The notes below the pieces were generated by a model. That model did no database searches, was not told the origin of the DNA, and worked only from the letters and a program-made list of their open reading frames with translations. Positions 31,935 through 41,049 of a stretch of 62,086 nucleotides of DNA are shown piece by piece; the stretch's first letter is position 1; the number at the start of each line of letters is the position of its first letter. The position numbers were made by a program, and so were the translations under genes. The DNA lies in assembly GCA_029562975.1 (NCBI GenBank), contig JAKQTR010000011.1, forward strand, positions 1 to 62,086, written 5' to 3'. Source of the DNA: Acidobacteriota bacterium. GTDB lineage: Bacteria; Acidobacteriota; Vicinamibacteria; Vicinamibacterales; JAKQTR01.

Positions 31935-34012
31935 ACGTAGTATCCCAGGATCACGACGACGCCCACGAAGATCGACAGCGCGTACGCGCGCATCGAGCCG
32001 GTCTGCAGCCGCCGCAGCGCCGCGCCGGCGCCGCTGACGATCGTCCCGGCGCCGTTGACGGCGCCGTCGACGACGCCCTCGTCCACCACCTTCCACAGCG
32101 CGCGCTCGGATCCGCGCCGGATGGGCTGCACGATGGCCGCGTCGTAGATCTCGTCCACGTAGTACTTGTTGAGGAGCAGGCGGTGGAGGCCCGCGAAGCG
32201 GGCGGCCACCGCATCGGCCGCTTCGCGCCGGCGCAGGAAGAAGTACGCCGCGAGGGCGATGCCGGCCAGCGCGACGCCGCTCGACAGGGCCATGAGGCCG
32301 AGCTCGGCGGCATGGTCGTCGGAGCCATGGCCGCCTTCGCCGGCATGCGCGAGTCCGCCTTCGCCCTGCGGCCCGCTCCCGGGAACCATCTCGCCTCGGG
32401 CTTCGGCGAGATTCGCGCCGTGTTCGCCGCTCGCCGCAACGCCCGGAGCGGCGAAACTCGGCGCGAGGAAATGCTCGATGCGGTTGGAGCCGCCGAGGGC
32501 GGCGGGAACGCCGATGTATCCCGCCACGGCGGACCCGACGGCGAGCAGCACGAGCACGACGGCCATCGCGGGCGGCGCGTCGTGGAGGCGCCCGCCTCCG
32601 CCCGCATGCGGGAGTCCGCCTCCGCTGGCCCGATCATGCCCGGCTTCGGCGAGACCGCGGCTCGCGCCCGCGCGCGAGCCGTGGAACGTGAGGAAGACGA
32701 GGCGGAACATGTAGACGGCCGTCAGCAGCGACGCGACGACGGCCACGGCCCACACCAGCGTGTGGCCGCCGGCATACGCCTTCCAGAGGATCTCGTCCTT
32801 GCTGAAGAAGCCGGAGAGCAGCGGCACGCCCGAGATCGCGAGCGCGCCGACGAGGAACGTCCAGTACGTGACCGGCAGCTCCCCCTTCAGGCCGCCCATC
32901 TTCCGGATGTCCTGCTCCCCCGCCAGGGCGTGAATGACCGCGCCGGACGCGAGGAAGAGCAGCGCCTTGAAGAACGCGTGCGTGTAGAGGTGGAAGATCC
33001 CCGCGGCGAAGGCGCCGACGCCCATCGCGACGAACATCAGCCCGAGCTGCGACACGGTGGAGTAGGCGAGGACGCGCTTGATGTCGTTCTGCACGAGGCC
33101 GATCGTGCCGGCCATGAGCGCGGTCGCCACCCCGACGGCCGCCACGACGCCCAGCGCGATCGGCGCGTGGGCGAACAGCACCGCGTTGCGCCCGATCATG
33201 TACACGCCGGCCGTCACCATCGTCGCGGCGTGGATGAGGGCGGAGACGGGCGTCGGGCCCTCCATCGCGTCCGGCAGCCACACGTAGAGCGGGATCTGGG
33301 CGGACTTGCCCGTCGCGCCGGCAAACAGCAGCAGCGCCGCCAGCGAGACGGTCCCGAACGCGGCTTCCGGGGGCGCCTGGGCCGCCAGGCCGGCGACCTC
33401 CTGGAAGTCGAGGGTGCCGAAGGCCACCCAGATCAGGAAGACGCCCAGCAGGAAGCCGAAGTCGCCGATGCGGTTGACGATGAAGGCCTTCTTGCCGGCG
33501 TCGGAGGCCGACTTCCTGGTGAACCAGAACCCGATGAGGAGGTACGAGCAGAGCCCCACGCCCTCCCAGCCCACGAACATCACGGGGAAGTTCGCGCCGA
33601 GGACGAGCACGAGCATGAAGGCCGCGAAGAGGTTCAGGTAGGAGAAGTACCTCGCGTACTCGCTCGGCCGCTCGTCGTGCATGTAGGCCGTCGAGTACAC
33701 GTGGATCAGGAACCCGACGCCCGTGACGACCAGGACCATCACCGCGGCGAGCGGGTCGAGCCTGAGCGTGAACGGCGCCGCGAGCGCGCCGGACTCGATC
33801 CAGGGCGCCACCTGCTGCACGATCGCCCGCGAGCCTTCGGGCAGGCCCGCGAGCGCCAGGACGGCCCAGGCCGACGCGAGCAGCGATCCGAGCATCGCCG
33901 CCAGCGCCACGCCGGCGGAGGCGGCCCGGGCCAGGCGCCTCCCGATCGCGGCGTTGACCAGGAACCCGAGGAGCGGCAGCAGCGGAATGAGGAGCAGCAC
34001 GGGTCCCCTCAC
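31925..34012 (-). CDS. nuoL: NADH-quinone oxidoreductase subunit L with two inserts
   Basis: Largest antiporter-like subunit of complex I, with the long lateral helix. It is 695 residues against about 610-650 in most relatives. Core motifs are normal: FVGWEGVGLCSYLLIGFW near 150, KSAQIPLYVWLPDAMEGPTP near 235. The surplus lies in two Gly/His-rich loops near residues 455-480 and 525-565, coded by related DNA (32578-32660 and 32320-32416). GTG 34012 is chosen because it overlaps the nuoK stop as GTGA; GTG 34015 is an alternative. Confidence 0.95.
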   Translation of the reverse strand: MRGPVLLLIPLLPLLGFLVNAAIGRRLARAASAGVALAAMLGSLLASAWAVLALAGLPEGSRAIVQQVAPWIESGALAAPFTLRLDPLAAVMVLVVTGVGFLIHVYSTAYMHDERPSEYARYFSYLNLFAAFMLVLVLGANFPVMFVGWEGVGLCSYLLIGFWFTRKSASDAGKKAFIVNRIGDFGFLLGVFLIWVAFGTLDFQEVAGLAAQAPPEAAFGTVSLAALLLFAGATGKSAQIPLYVWLPDAMEGPTPVSALIHAATMVTAGVYMIGRNAVLFAHAPIALGVVAAVGVATALMAGTIGLVQNDIKRVLAYSTVSQLGLMFVAMGVGAFAAGIFHLYTHAFFKALLFLASGAVIHALAGEQDIRKMGGLKGELPVTYWTFLVGALAISGVPLLSGFFSKDEILWKAYAGGHTLVWAVAVVASLLTAVYMFRLVFLTFHGSRAGASRGLAEAGHDRASGGGLPHAGGGGRLHDAPPAMAVVLVLLAVGSAVAGYIGVPAALGGSNRIEHFLAPSFAAPGVAASGEHGANLAEARGEMVPGSGPQGEGGLAHAGEGGHGSDDHAAELGLMALSSGVALAGIALAAYFFLRRREAADAVAARFAGLHRLLLNKYYVDEIYDAAIVQPIRRGSERALWKVVDEGVVDGAVNGAGTIVSGAGAALRRLQTGSMRAYALSIFVGVVVILGYYVWR
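32320..32416. repeat. Repeat insert A inside nuoL
   Basis: Shares with insert B (32578-32660) the order GCCTTCGCC, GCATGCG-GAGTCCGCCT and GGCTTCGGCGAGA, with a few mismatches. It is in frame and codes a Gly/His-rich stretch (GGLAHAGEGGHGSDDHA). The likeness suggests both came from one dispersed element. Confidence 0.6.
32578..32660. repeat. Repeat insert B inside nuoL
   Basis: Contains the perfect palindrome CCCGCATGCGGG and the same flanking words as insert A. On the coding strand it gives GLAEAGHDRASGGGLPHAGG. It lies in a loop between membrane helices and keeps the frame. Confidence 0.6.
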
Positions 34013-34311
34013 CACTTCAGGCTCGTGAAGGCGTCGGGGTTGAGCGACTCCCGGTGCCGGAACAGGGCGATGGCGAGCGCCAGGCCCACGGCCGCCTCGG
34101 CCGCCGCGACGGTGACGACGAAGAACATGATCACCTGTCCGTGGACGGATCCCTGGAAGCGGCCGAAGGCGATGAACGCGAGGTTGACGGCGTTCAGCAT
34201 CACCTCGATCGACAGGAGCACCGTGATGACGTTGCGGCGCAGGAACACGCCGACGGTGCCCACGGCGAAGAGCACGGCGGAGAGGAAGAGGTAGTGGCCC
34301 AGCGGCACCAT
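34009..34311 (-). CDS. nuoK: NADH-quinone oxidoreductase subunit K
   Basis: Three-helix membrane subunit of complex I, 100 residues. The two conserved membrane Glu residues are seen in LLSIEVMLNAVNLAF near 36 and VAAAEAAVGLALAIALFR near 72. It lies four bases after nuoJ and overlaps nuoL. Confidence 0.97.
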   Translation of the reverse strand: MVPLGHYLFLSAVLFAVGTVGVFLRRNVITVLLSIEVMLNAVNLAFIAFGRFQGSVHGQVIMFFVVTVAAAEAAVGLALAIALFRHRESLNPDAFTSLKW

Positions 34312-34315
34312 CGCG

Positions 34316-34846
34316 CTACGACTCCCGCCTGGCCAGGACGACGGCCCCGACCATGGCCACGATGATGAGCAGCGACGTCACCTCGAAGGCGAGGGAGTAC
34401 TCCGAATAGAGCACGCCGCCGAGGGTGCGCACCGACTGGAGGGCGGTCCCGTCGGACTCCGGGCCGGCGCCCATCCACGACCCGCCCGCGCGGCGCGTGC
34501 GCAGGACGGCCCAGGCCAGCTCGGCCGCGAGCACGATGGCCAGCGCGGCGCCGGCCGCGAGGGGCCTGCCTCCGAGCGCCGCGCCGCCCGTCCCCTCGTC
34601 CTCCCGGTGCGCGTTCAGGAGCATCACCACGAAGAGGAACAGCACCATGATCGCGCCGGCGTAGATGATGATCTGCACGACGGCGGCGAAGGGCGCGTCC
34701 AGCCCGATGTAGAGCGCGGCGAGGGCGGCGAACGACACGATGAGCAGCAGCACGCTGTGCATCGGGTTGCGGCCCAGCACCACCGCGAGGGAGGCCGCGA
34801 CGGCGACGGCGGCGGCGAGCAGGAACAGCAGCATCTCAGCGCCCAA
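34316..34846 (-). CDS. nuoJ: NADH-quinone oxidoreductase subunit J
   Basis: Membrane subunit of complex I, 176 residues, five helices. The family block NPMHSVLLLIVSFAALAALY and the IIYAGAIMVLFLFVVMLLN segment near 55-75 are clear. It overlaps the nuoH end by eleven bases. In most operons nuoI would lie between nuoH and nuoJ; it does not here. Confidence 0.96.
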   Translation of the reverse strand: MGAEMLLFLLAAAVAVAASLAVVLGRNPMHSVLLLIVSFAALAALYIGLDAPFAAVVQIIIYAGAIMVLFLFVVMLLNAHREDEGTGGAALGGRPLAAGAALAIVLAAELAWAVLRTRRAGGSWMGAGPESDGTALQSVRTLGGVLYSEYSLAFEVTSLLIIVAMVGAVVLARRES

Positions 34847-35861
34847 CGGTAATCACCCCCGCCGCGGTGAGGATCAGGTTGAGCGCCGCGACCGGGAGCA
34901 GCACCTTCCACCCGAACTGCATGAGCTGGTCGTAGCGCAGGCGCGGCAGCGTCCACCGCATCCAGATGTAGAAGAAGAGGATGGCGCCGGTCTTGGCGAG
35001 GAACCAGATCCAGCCGAGGGACTCGGGCAGGAACGGCCCGTGCCAGCCGCCCAGGAACAGGTTCGCGGCCACGGCGGCCGCGGTCACCATGTTGATGTAC
35101 TCCGCGAGGAAGAACATCATGAACGGCGTGCTGCTGTACTCGGTGTGGTAGCCCGCCACCAGCTCCTGCTCGGCCTCGGGGAGGTCGAAGGGCGCGCGGT
35201 TGGTCTCGGCCACGCCGGCGATCATGAAGACGAGGAAGCCGACGGGCTGGACGAAGACGTTCCAGCGCGGGAGGACGCCGAGCCACGCGCCCTGCTGCGC
35301 GTCCACGATCTCGGTGAGCGACAGCGAGCCCGCGATGATCAGGACCGACGCCAGCGAGACGCCGTAGGACAGCTCGTAGCTGATCATCTGCGACGCCGAG
35401 CGGAGCGCGCCGAGCAGCGAGTACTTGCTGTTCGAGCTCCAGCCGGCGAGGACGATGCCGTAGACGCTGATCGACGTGATGGCGAAGATCACGAGCACGG
35501 CCACGTTCACGTCGGCGACCTGCAGGCGGATCGGCTCCTCGATCAGCCCGAACAGCGTCGTCTCGGCGCCGAAGGGCACGACGGCGAAGGCCGCGAAGGC
35601 GGCCGTCGCCGAGAGGAGCGGCGCCACGTAGTAGAGGACGCGGTCGGCGGCGACGGGCCGGAGCGGCTCCTTGAGGATGAGCTTGATGACGTCGGCGAAC
35701 GGCTGGAGCGCGCCCTTCGGGCCGACGAGGTAGGGCCCGTAGCGCTGCTGGATGGCCCCGGCGACCTTGCGCTCGGAGTACACCATGACGGCCGCCGCCA
35801 GGAGCAGCATGACGAAGACGGCGACGACGACGCCGACCTGGGCCACGTACAGCGGGATCAT
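34836..35861 (-). CDS. nuoH: NADH-quinone oxidoreductase subunit H
   Basis: Membrane subunit that forms the quinone site with NuoB and NuoD. It is 341 residues with eight or nine helices. ERKVAGAIQQRYGP near 30-43 and AETNRAPFDLPEAEQELVAG near 215-234 are the signature blocks. The ATG at 35861 overlaps the nuoF stop by four bases. nuoG is not between nuoF and nuoH. Confidence 0.97.
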   Translation of the reverse strand: MIPLYVAQVGVVVAVFVMLLLAAAVMVYSERKVAGAIQQRYGPYLVGPKGALQPFADVIKLILKEPLRPVAADRVLYYVAPLLSATAAFAAFAVVPFGAETTLFGLIEEPIRLQVADVNVAVLVIFAITSISVYGIVLAGWSSNSKYSLLGALRSASQMISYELSYGVSLASVLIIAGSLSLTEIVDAQQGAWLGVLPRWNVFVQPVGFLVFMIAGVAETNRAPFDLPEAEQELVAGYHTEYSSTPFMMFFLAEYINMVTAAAVAANLFLGGWHGPFLPESLGWIWFLAKTGAILFFYIWMRWTLPRLRYDQLMQFGWKVLLPVAALNLILTAAGVITVGR

Positions 35862-37141
35862 CGCCCCCGCCTCCAGCCGGCGTGGAACGGGCAGCGCCCC
35901 TCCCGGACGTGCGCCTCGTACTCGTGGCGGAAGTGCTCGAGGGTGCCCAGCACCGGCGCCACTTCGGCGTCGCCGAACGGGCACAGCGTCTTGCCCGCGA
36001 TGTTGCGCGCCACGCTCTCGAGCAGGCCGAGGTCGCGCATCTCGCCCTCGCCCCGCTCGATCTTCTGCAGGATCTTCAGCATCCAGTCCGAGCCCTCGCG
36101 GCACGGCGTGCACTTGCCGCAGGACTCGTGGCGGTAGAAATGGACCAGGTTCTCGGCGGCCCACACCATGCACGTGGTGTCGTCCATGACGATCACGGCC
36201 GCCGACCCGAGCATCGACCCGGCCTTGATCATGCCATCGAAGCTCGCCGGGGCGTCGATCGCGCCTGGGGGCAGGACCGGCGTCGAGGAGCCGCCCGGGA
36301 TCACGGCCTTGAGGGCCCGTCCGCCGCGGATCCCGCCGGCGTAGCCGTAGATGAGCTCGCGCAGCGTCGTGTGCATCGACGCCTCGTACACGCCCGGCCG
36401 CGCCACGTGCCCGCTCACGCAGAAGAGCTTCGGCCCGGTGTTCTGCTCGGGCCCGATGGCGGCGAACCACTCGGGACCCTTCGCGAGGACGAGGGGCACG
36501 TTGGCGAGGGTCTCGACGTTGTTGATGACGGTCGGGCAGCCGTAGAGGCCGACCACCGCCGGGAACGGCGGGCGCAGCCGCGGCTGGGCCCGCCTGCCTT
36601 CGAGCGACTCGAGCAGCGCCGACTCCTCGCCGGCCTCGTACGCGCCGGCGCCCCGGTGCACGTGGATCTCGCAGTCGAAGGCGCTCCCGAGGATGCCCCG
36701 GCCCAGGCAGCCCGCCGCGCGCGCCTCGGCGATGGCCGATTCGAGCACCTCGGCCACGTGCAGGAACTCGCCCCGGATGTAGATGTAGCCCGTCCTGGCG
36801 CCGATGGCGTAGCAGGCGATGGCCACGCCCTCGAGCACGAGATGGGGGTTGCGCTCCATCAGCACGTGGTCCTTGAAAGTCCCCGGCTCGCTCTCGTCGG
36901 CGTTGCAGCAGACGTATTTCGGGCCCGGGGAGTCCTTCGGGACGAACCCCCACTTCATCCCCGTCGGGAAGCCCGCGCCGCCGCGGCCCCGCAGGCCCGA
37001 CGCCTTCACGGCCTCGATGACCCGGCCGGGCTCCATCGCGAGCGCCTTGCGCAGCCCTTCGTAGGCGCCATGGCGGATCGAGGCCTCGAGCGTGAACCCG
37101 CCCGGCTCGCGGACGAATGCGGTCAGCACCGGCTCCGTCAC
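35858..37141 (-). CDS. nuoF: NADH-quinone oxidoreductase subunit F
   Basis: Carries FMN and a 4Fe-4S cluster and oxidises NADH. It is 427 residues. The FMN loop GRGGAGFPTGMKW is near 53-65, the NADH loop GAGAYEAGEESALLESLEG near 160, and the cluster ligands ESCGKCTPCREG near 335 with TLCPFGD near 380. GTG start overlaps the nuoE stop (GTGA). Its presence shows that an NADH-oxidising arm is made even though nuoG is missing from the operon. Confidence 0.97.
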   Translation of the reverse strand: MTEPVLTAFVREPGGFTLEASIRHGAYEGLRKALAMEPGRVIEAVKASGLRGRGGAGFPTGMKWGFVPKDSPGPKYVCCNADESEPGTFKDHVLMERNPHLVLEGVAIACYAIGARTGYIYIRGEFLHVAEVLESAIAEARAAGCLGRGILGSAFDCEIHVHRGAGAYEAGEESALLESLEGRRAQPRLRPPFPAVVGLYGCPTVINNVETLANVPLVLAKGPEWFAAIGPEQNTGPKLFCVSGHVARPGVYEASMHTTLRELIYGYAGGIRGGRALKAVIPGGSSTPVLPPGAIDAPASFDGMIKAGSMLGSAAVIVMDDTTCMVWAAENLVHFYRHESCGKCTPCREGSDWMLKILQKIERGEGEMRDLGLLESVARNIAGKTLCPFGDAEVAPVLGTLEHFRHEYEAHVREGRCPFHAGWRRGR

Positions 37142-37740
37142 GGCTTCTCCACGCGCAGGTGACAGCCGCTCAGCGCGGCGGTCCCTTTCTCTCTCAACTC
37201 GTCCACCAGGCGCTCGGCGCCCTCCGGCGTCACGCACTCGTGCCAGCCGTCGTTCACCATCACGACCGGTCCGCGGTCGCACGCCCCCAGGCACTCGACC
37301 TCGACGAGGGTGAACATGCCCGTGGCGTCGGTCTCGCCCGGCGCGATGCCGAGCTTGCGGGCGAGGGCGTCGGTCACGCGCTCGGCGCCGTTCAGCGCGC
37401 ACGACAGCGTCCGGCAGACCTGCAGCAGGTACGTGCCCGCCGGCTTCGAGCGGAACATCGTGTAGTAGGTCACGACGTCCTCGACCTCGGCCGGCGTGAC
37501 GCCGATGACCTCCGCGACGTGCTCCATCGCCCGCGCGCTCACGTACCCCTGCTGCTCCTGCACCAGATGCAGGGCCGGGAGCAGCGCCGACCGCCGCCGG
37601 TCGGGCGGGTAGCGCAAGGCGATCTCCTCCAGCCGCGCGCGCCGCTCGGGCGTGAACGCGAAGGGCTCCCCCGGGTCGGGCCGCTCGCGCGCCGACTGGT
37701 GCAGCCCGGTCCCGTAGGACATCTTCGGGTGAAAGCTCAC
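37138..37740 (-). CDS. nuoE: NADH-quinone oxidoreductase subunit E
   Basis: Thioredoxin-like 2Fe-2S subunit. The ligands are in CRTLSCALNG (Cys-x4-Cys) and ECLGACDRGP (Cys-x3-Cys). About 200 residues from GTG 37740, which overlaps the nuoD stop (GTGA); ATG 37722 is a possible alternative and would remove six residues. The N-terminal helical part FTPERRARLEEIALRYP is typical. Confidence 0.95.
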   Translation of the reverse strand: MSFHPKMSYGTGLHQSARERPDPGEPFAFTPERRARLEEIALRYPPDRRRSALLPALHLVQEQQGYVSARAMEHVAEVIGVTPAEVEDVVTYYTMFRSKPAGTYLLQVCRTLSCALNGAERVTDALARKLGIAPGETDATGMFTLVEVECLGACDRGPVVMVNDGWHECVTPEGAERLVDELREKGTAALSGCHLRVEKP

Positions 37741-38918
37741 CGGTCCACGTCCCCCATGATGACGTCCACCGACCCGATGACGGCGACGATGTCGGCAATC
37801 AGGCCGCCCACCGCGAGCTTCCCGATCGCCTGGCAGGCCAGCAGCGAGGGCGAGCGCATCTTCACGCGCGACGGCCGGTTGCCGCCGTCGGAGACGACGT
37901 GGCAGCCGTGCTCGCCGCGCGGCCCCTCCACCGGCACGTAGGCCTCGCCGGCGGGCACGGTGAAGCCCTGCGAGTGGATCAGGAAGTGCTGGATGAGCGC
38001 TTCCATCTCGGTGTAGACCATGTCTTTCGGCGGCGGCACCACGCGCACGTCCCGCGCCGCGTACTCGCCCCGCGGCGCGATGCGCTCGAGCGCCTGGCGG
38101 CAGAGGCGCACGCTCTGGCGCATCTCCTGCACGCGCACGGCGTAGCGGTCGAAGACGTCGCCGGCGGCGCCGATGGGCACGTCGAAGTCGAACGTCTCGT
38201 ACCCGCAGTACGGGAACGCCTTGCGCACGTCGTACGGCACGCCCGACGCCCGCGCGATGGGCCCCACCAGGCCCCAGGCCAGCGCGTCCGCCCTCGACAG
38301 CGCGCCGACGCCGCGCGTGCGCCGCAGGAAGATCTCGTTCTTCGTCAGCAGGTCCTCGCAGACGTCGATCCGGCCGGGGAGGCGGTCCAGGATGTGCCTG
38401 ACGGCGTCGTGGAACCCGGCGGGCAGGTCCTCGCGCAGGCCGCCCACGCGGACGTAGCTGGGGAACATCCGGAAGCCGGCAATCAGCTCGTTGACGTCCA
38501 GGAGGAGCTCGCGCTCGTTGAACGTGTAGAGCATGACCGTGGTGGCGCCCAGGTCCATCACGTGGGTGCCCAGCCACACGAGGTGGCTGTTCAGGCGCTG
38601 CAGCTCGGCCAGGAGGACCCGGATCCACGACACGCGCTCGGGCATCTCGAGGCCGAGGAGCTTCTCGACGGCCAGCGCGTACGCGAGGCTGTTCGAGTGC
38701 GCGCTCAGGTAGTCCATCCGCTCGACGAGCGGGACCACCTGCTGCCACTTCTTCCGCTCCGCCGTCTTCTCGATCCCCGTGTGGAGGTAGCCGATGGTGG
38801 GCAGGACCGACAGGACGGTCTCGCCGTCGAGCTCGAGCACGAGGCGGAGCACGCCGTGGGTGCTGGGGTGCTGCGGCCCCATGTTGACGGTCAGCGTCTC
38901 GGTGCGCAGCTCAGGCAT
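37737..38918 (-). CDS. nuoD: NADH-quinone oxidoreductase subunit D
   Basis: 49-kDa-type subunit lining the quinone site. It is 393 residues. MGPQHPSTHGVLRLVLELDG at 12-31 and RMDYLSAHSNSLAYALAVEK near 65-84 are diagnostic, and it ends VDVIMGDVDR. Its ATG lies seven bases inside the end of gmhA, so the heptose gene and nuoD are translated in tandem. Confidence 0.97.
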   Translation of the reverse strand: MPELRTETLTVNMGPQHPSTHGVLRLVLELDGETVLSVLPTIGYLHTGIEKTAERKKWQQVVPLVERMDYLSAHSNSLAYALAVEKLLGLEMPERVSWIRVLLAELQRLNSHLVWLGTHVMDLGATTVMLYTFNERELLLDVNELIAGFRMFPSYVRVGGLREDLPAGFHDAVRHILDRLPGRIDVCEDLLTKNEIFLRRTRGVGALSRADALAWGLVGPIARASGVPYDVRKAFPYCGYETFDFDVPIGAAGDVFDRYAVRVQEMRQSVRLCRQALERIAPRGEYAARDVRVVPPPKDMVYTEMEALIQHFLIHSQGFTVPAGEAYVPVEGPRGEHGCHVVSDGGNRPSRVKMRSPSLLACQAIGKLAVGGLIADIVAVIGSVDVIMGDVDR

Positions 38919-39489
38919 GCCGCCCCCGTTCGACGAGCTCGCAGATGGCGTGCAGCAGCGTGCGGTGCACCTCCTGGACGCGGGCGGTCGAGGCGGAGGG
39001 CACGTTGACGTGGATGTCCGCCGCCGCGCCCACCGCGCCGCCGTCCCGGCCCGTCAGGGCCACCGTGACGAGGCCGCGCGACTTCGCCGACGCGAAGGCG
39101 GCGCGGACGTTCCGAGAACCGCCGCTGGTGGAGATGCCGAGCAGGACGTCGCCCGGGGCGCCGAGGGCGTCCACCTGGCGCGCGAAGACGTCCTCGAAGG
39201 CGAAGTCGTTCCCGATGGCCGTCAGGATCGACGTGTCCGTCGTCAGGGCCAGCGCGGCGATCGCCGGGCGGTCGCGCTCGAACCGTCCGACGAGCTCGGC
39301 GGCGAAATGCTGCGCGTCCGCCGCGCTGCCGCCGTTGCCGCACGCGAGCACCTTGCCGCCGCGCCCGAGGGCCGCCAGCATCGCCTCGGCTGCTTCCGCC
39401 GCCGGCGCGGCCGCCGCGAGGCACGCCGCGTGGAGGCGCGACGCCTCCTCCAGGCGAAGGGCCACGAGATCGGCGAAGGCGGCGCTCAC
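38911..39489 (-). CDS. gmhA: Sedoheptulose 7-phosphate isomerase
   Basis: SIS-domain enzyme making D-glycero-D-manno-heptose 7-phosphate, the first step to ADP-heptose for LPS. It is 192 residues, the family length. GKVLACGNGGSAADAQHFAA near 45-64 with the catalytic Glu next (AELVGRF), GISTSGGSRNV near 115, and the C-terminal RVQEVHRTLLHAICE helix are present. It is embedded in the nuo operon between nuoC and nuoD, with a GTGA start overlap and an end overlapping nuoD. The other heptose genes lie at 21 kb and 55 kb. Confidence 0.93.
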   Translation of the reverse strand: MSAAFADLVALRLEEASRLHAACLAAAAPAAEAAEAMLAALGRGGKVLACGNGGSAADAQHFAAELVGRFERDRPAIAALALTTDTSILTAIGNDFAFEDVFARQVDALGAPGDVLLGISTSGGSRNVRAAFASAKSRGLVTVALTGRDGGAVGAAADIHVNVPSASTARVQEVHRTLLHAICELVERGRHA

Positions 39490-40045
39490 CGGGTGCCGCT
39501 CCCGCGCACGCGCCGGCTCTTCAGGATCCGCTCGGCGAACTGCTCTTCGGTGACCTGGATCGGCTCGTACGTCCTGACGGGCGCGCCGATCTGCACCGGG
39601 TAGTCCTTGCGCAGCGGATGCCCCTCCCACTCGTCGGGCGTGAGCAGCCTCCGCAGGTCGGGATGGCCGTCGAAGACGACGCCCAGCAGGTCCCACACCT
39701 CGCGCTCGAGGAACCCGGCCGACGGCCAGATCCCCGTGACCGTCCCGACATGCGGCTCGGGACCGGCGAGCCTCACCTTGACGCGCAGCCGGGCCGGCGC
39801 GTCGGCGGCCAGGAGGCTGTAGCTCAACTCGAAGCGGGGCTCGGCGCCCTGCCGGTCCACGCCGACAATGTCGAGGAGGGCGGTGTAGCCGAGCGCCGGA
39901 TCGTCGCGGAGCGCCCGGCACGCCTCGGCGAGGCGGTCGGCCGAGACGACGAGCGTGGGCTGATCGATCGCGGCCAGCGCCTGCGCGCCCGACCCGGGCA
40001 CGAGCCGATCCAGCACCGCCGCGACGGCCGTTGCGTCCATGGGCA

Positions 40046-40046
<1 letters not shown>
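39486..40046 (-). CDS. nuoC: NADH-quinone oxidoreductase subunit C
   Basis: 30-kDa-type peripheral subunit, 186 residues. The signature REVWDLLGVVFDGHPDLRRL is near 120-139 and is followed by LTPDEWEGHPLRKDYPV near 142. The ATG 40046 overlaps the nuoB stop by one base (TGATG). Separate from nuoD, with gmhA between them. Confidence 0.95.
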
Positions 40047-40531
<485 letters not shown>

Positions 40532-40579
40532 CGGTCATCCGTCGCTGCGGCGCCGGCCCGGGGGCGCGGCGCTGCCGGC

Positions 40580-40939
40580 CTACGGGCGGTTCCAGTCGAT
40601 CGCGCCCTTCTTCCAGACGTACGCGTACCCCGCCGCCAGGACCAGGAAGAACACCAGCACCTGGATGAACCCGACCCACCGCAGGTCGCGGATGGCCATC
40701 GCCCAGGGGTAGAGGAACGCGACCTCGATGTCGAACAGCAGGAAGACCATCGCCACCAGGTAGAACTTCACCGAGTGGCGCTCGCGGGCATCGCCGACCG
40801 GCGGCATGCCGCACTCGTACGGCGCGTCCTTCTCCGGGGTCCGGTGACGGGGCCCGAGAGCCCGCGACGCCGCGATCGACACGGCGGCGAAGCCGAGGCC
40901 CAGCGCGGCGAGCAGGAGGATCGACAGCCAGCCCTGCAT
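40580..40939 (-). CDS. nuoA: NADH-quinone oxidoreductase subunit A
   Basis: First gene of the operon. A 119-residue three-helix membrane subunit with the ECGMPPVGDARERHSVKFYL block (Cys in the quinone-site loop) near 42-61 and FLLFDIEVAFLYPWA near 70-84. Diverges from the glycosyltransferase gene at 41050. Confidence 0.97.
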   Translation of the reverse strand: MQGWLSILLLAALGLGFAAVSIAASRALGPRHRTPEKDAPYECGMPPVGDARERHSVKFYLVAMVFLLFDIEVAFLYPWAMAIRDLRWVGFIQVLVFFLVLAAGYAYVWKKGAIDWNRP

Positions 40940-40950
40940 ACGCGAGCTTC

Positions 40951-40980
40951 ATGCTATCGGACGAGGGGGAGGCGGGGCAA
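40951..40980 (-). promoter_or_regulatory. Candidate promoter of the nuo operon
   Basis: On the minus strand TTGCCC (40975-40980) and TAGCAT (40951-40956) are 18 bases apart, upstream of nuoA. The leader would be only a few bases before the ATG at 40939, so start-site mapping would matter. Both boxes match consensus only in part. Confidence 0.4.
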
Positions 40981-41049
40981 GCCAAAGTACCGGGACGCCC
41001 GCCCGGGTGCGGGTTCTGTCGGCGGCGGGTGTGGTACCGTGGAGGCGCC

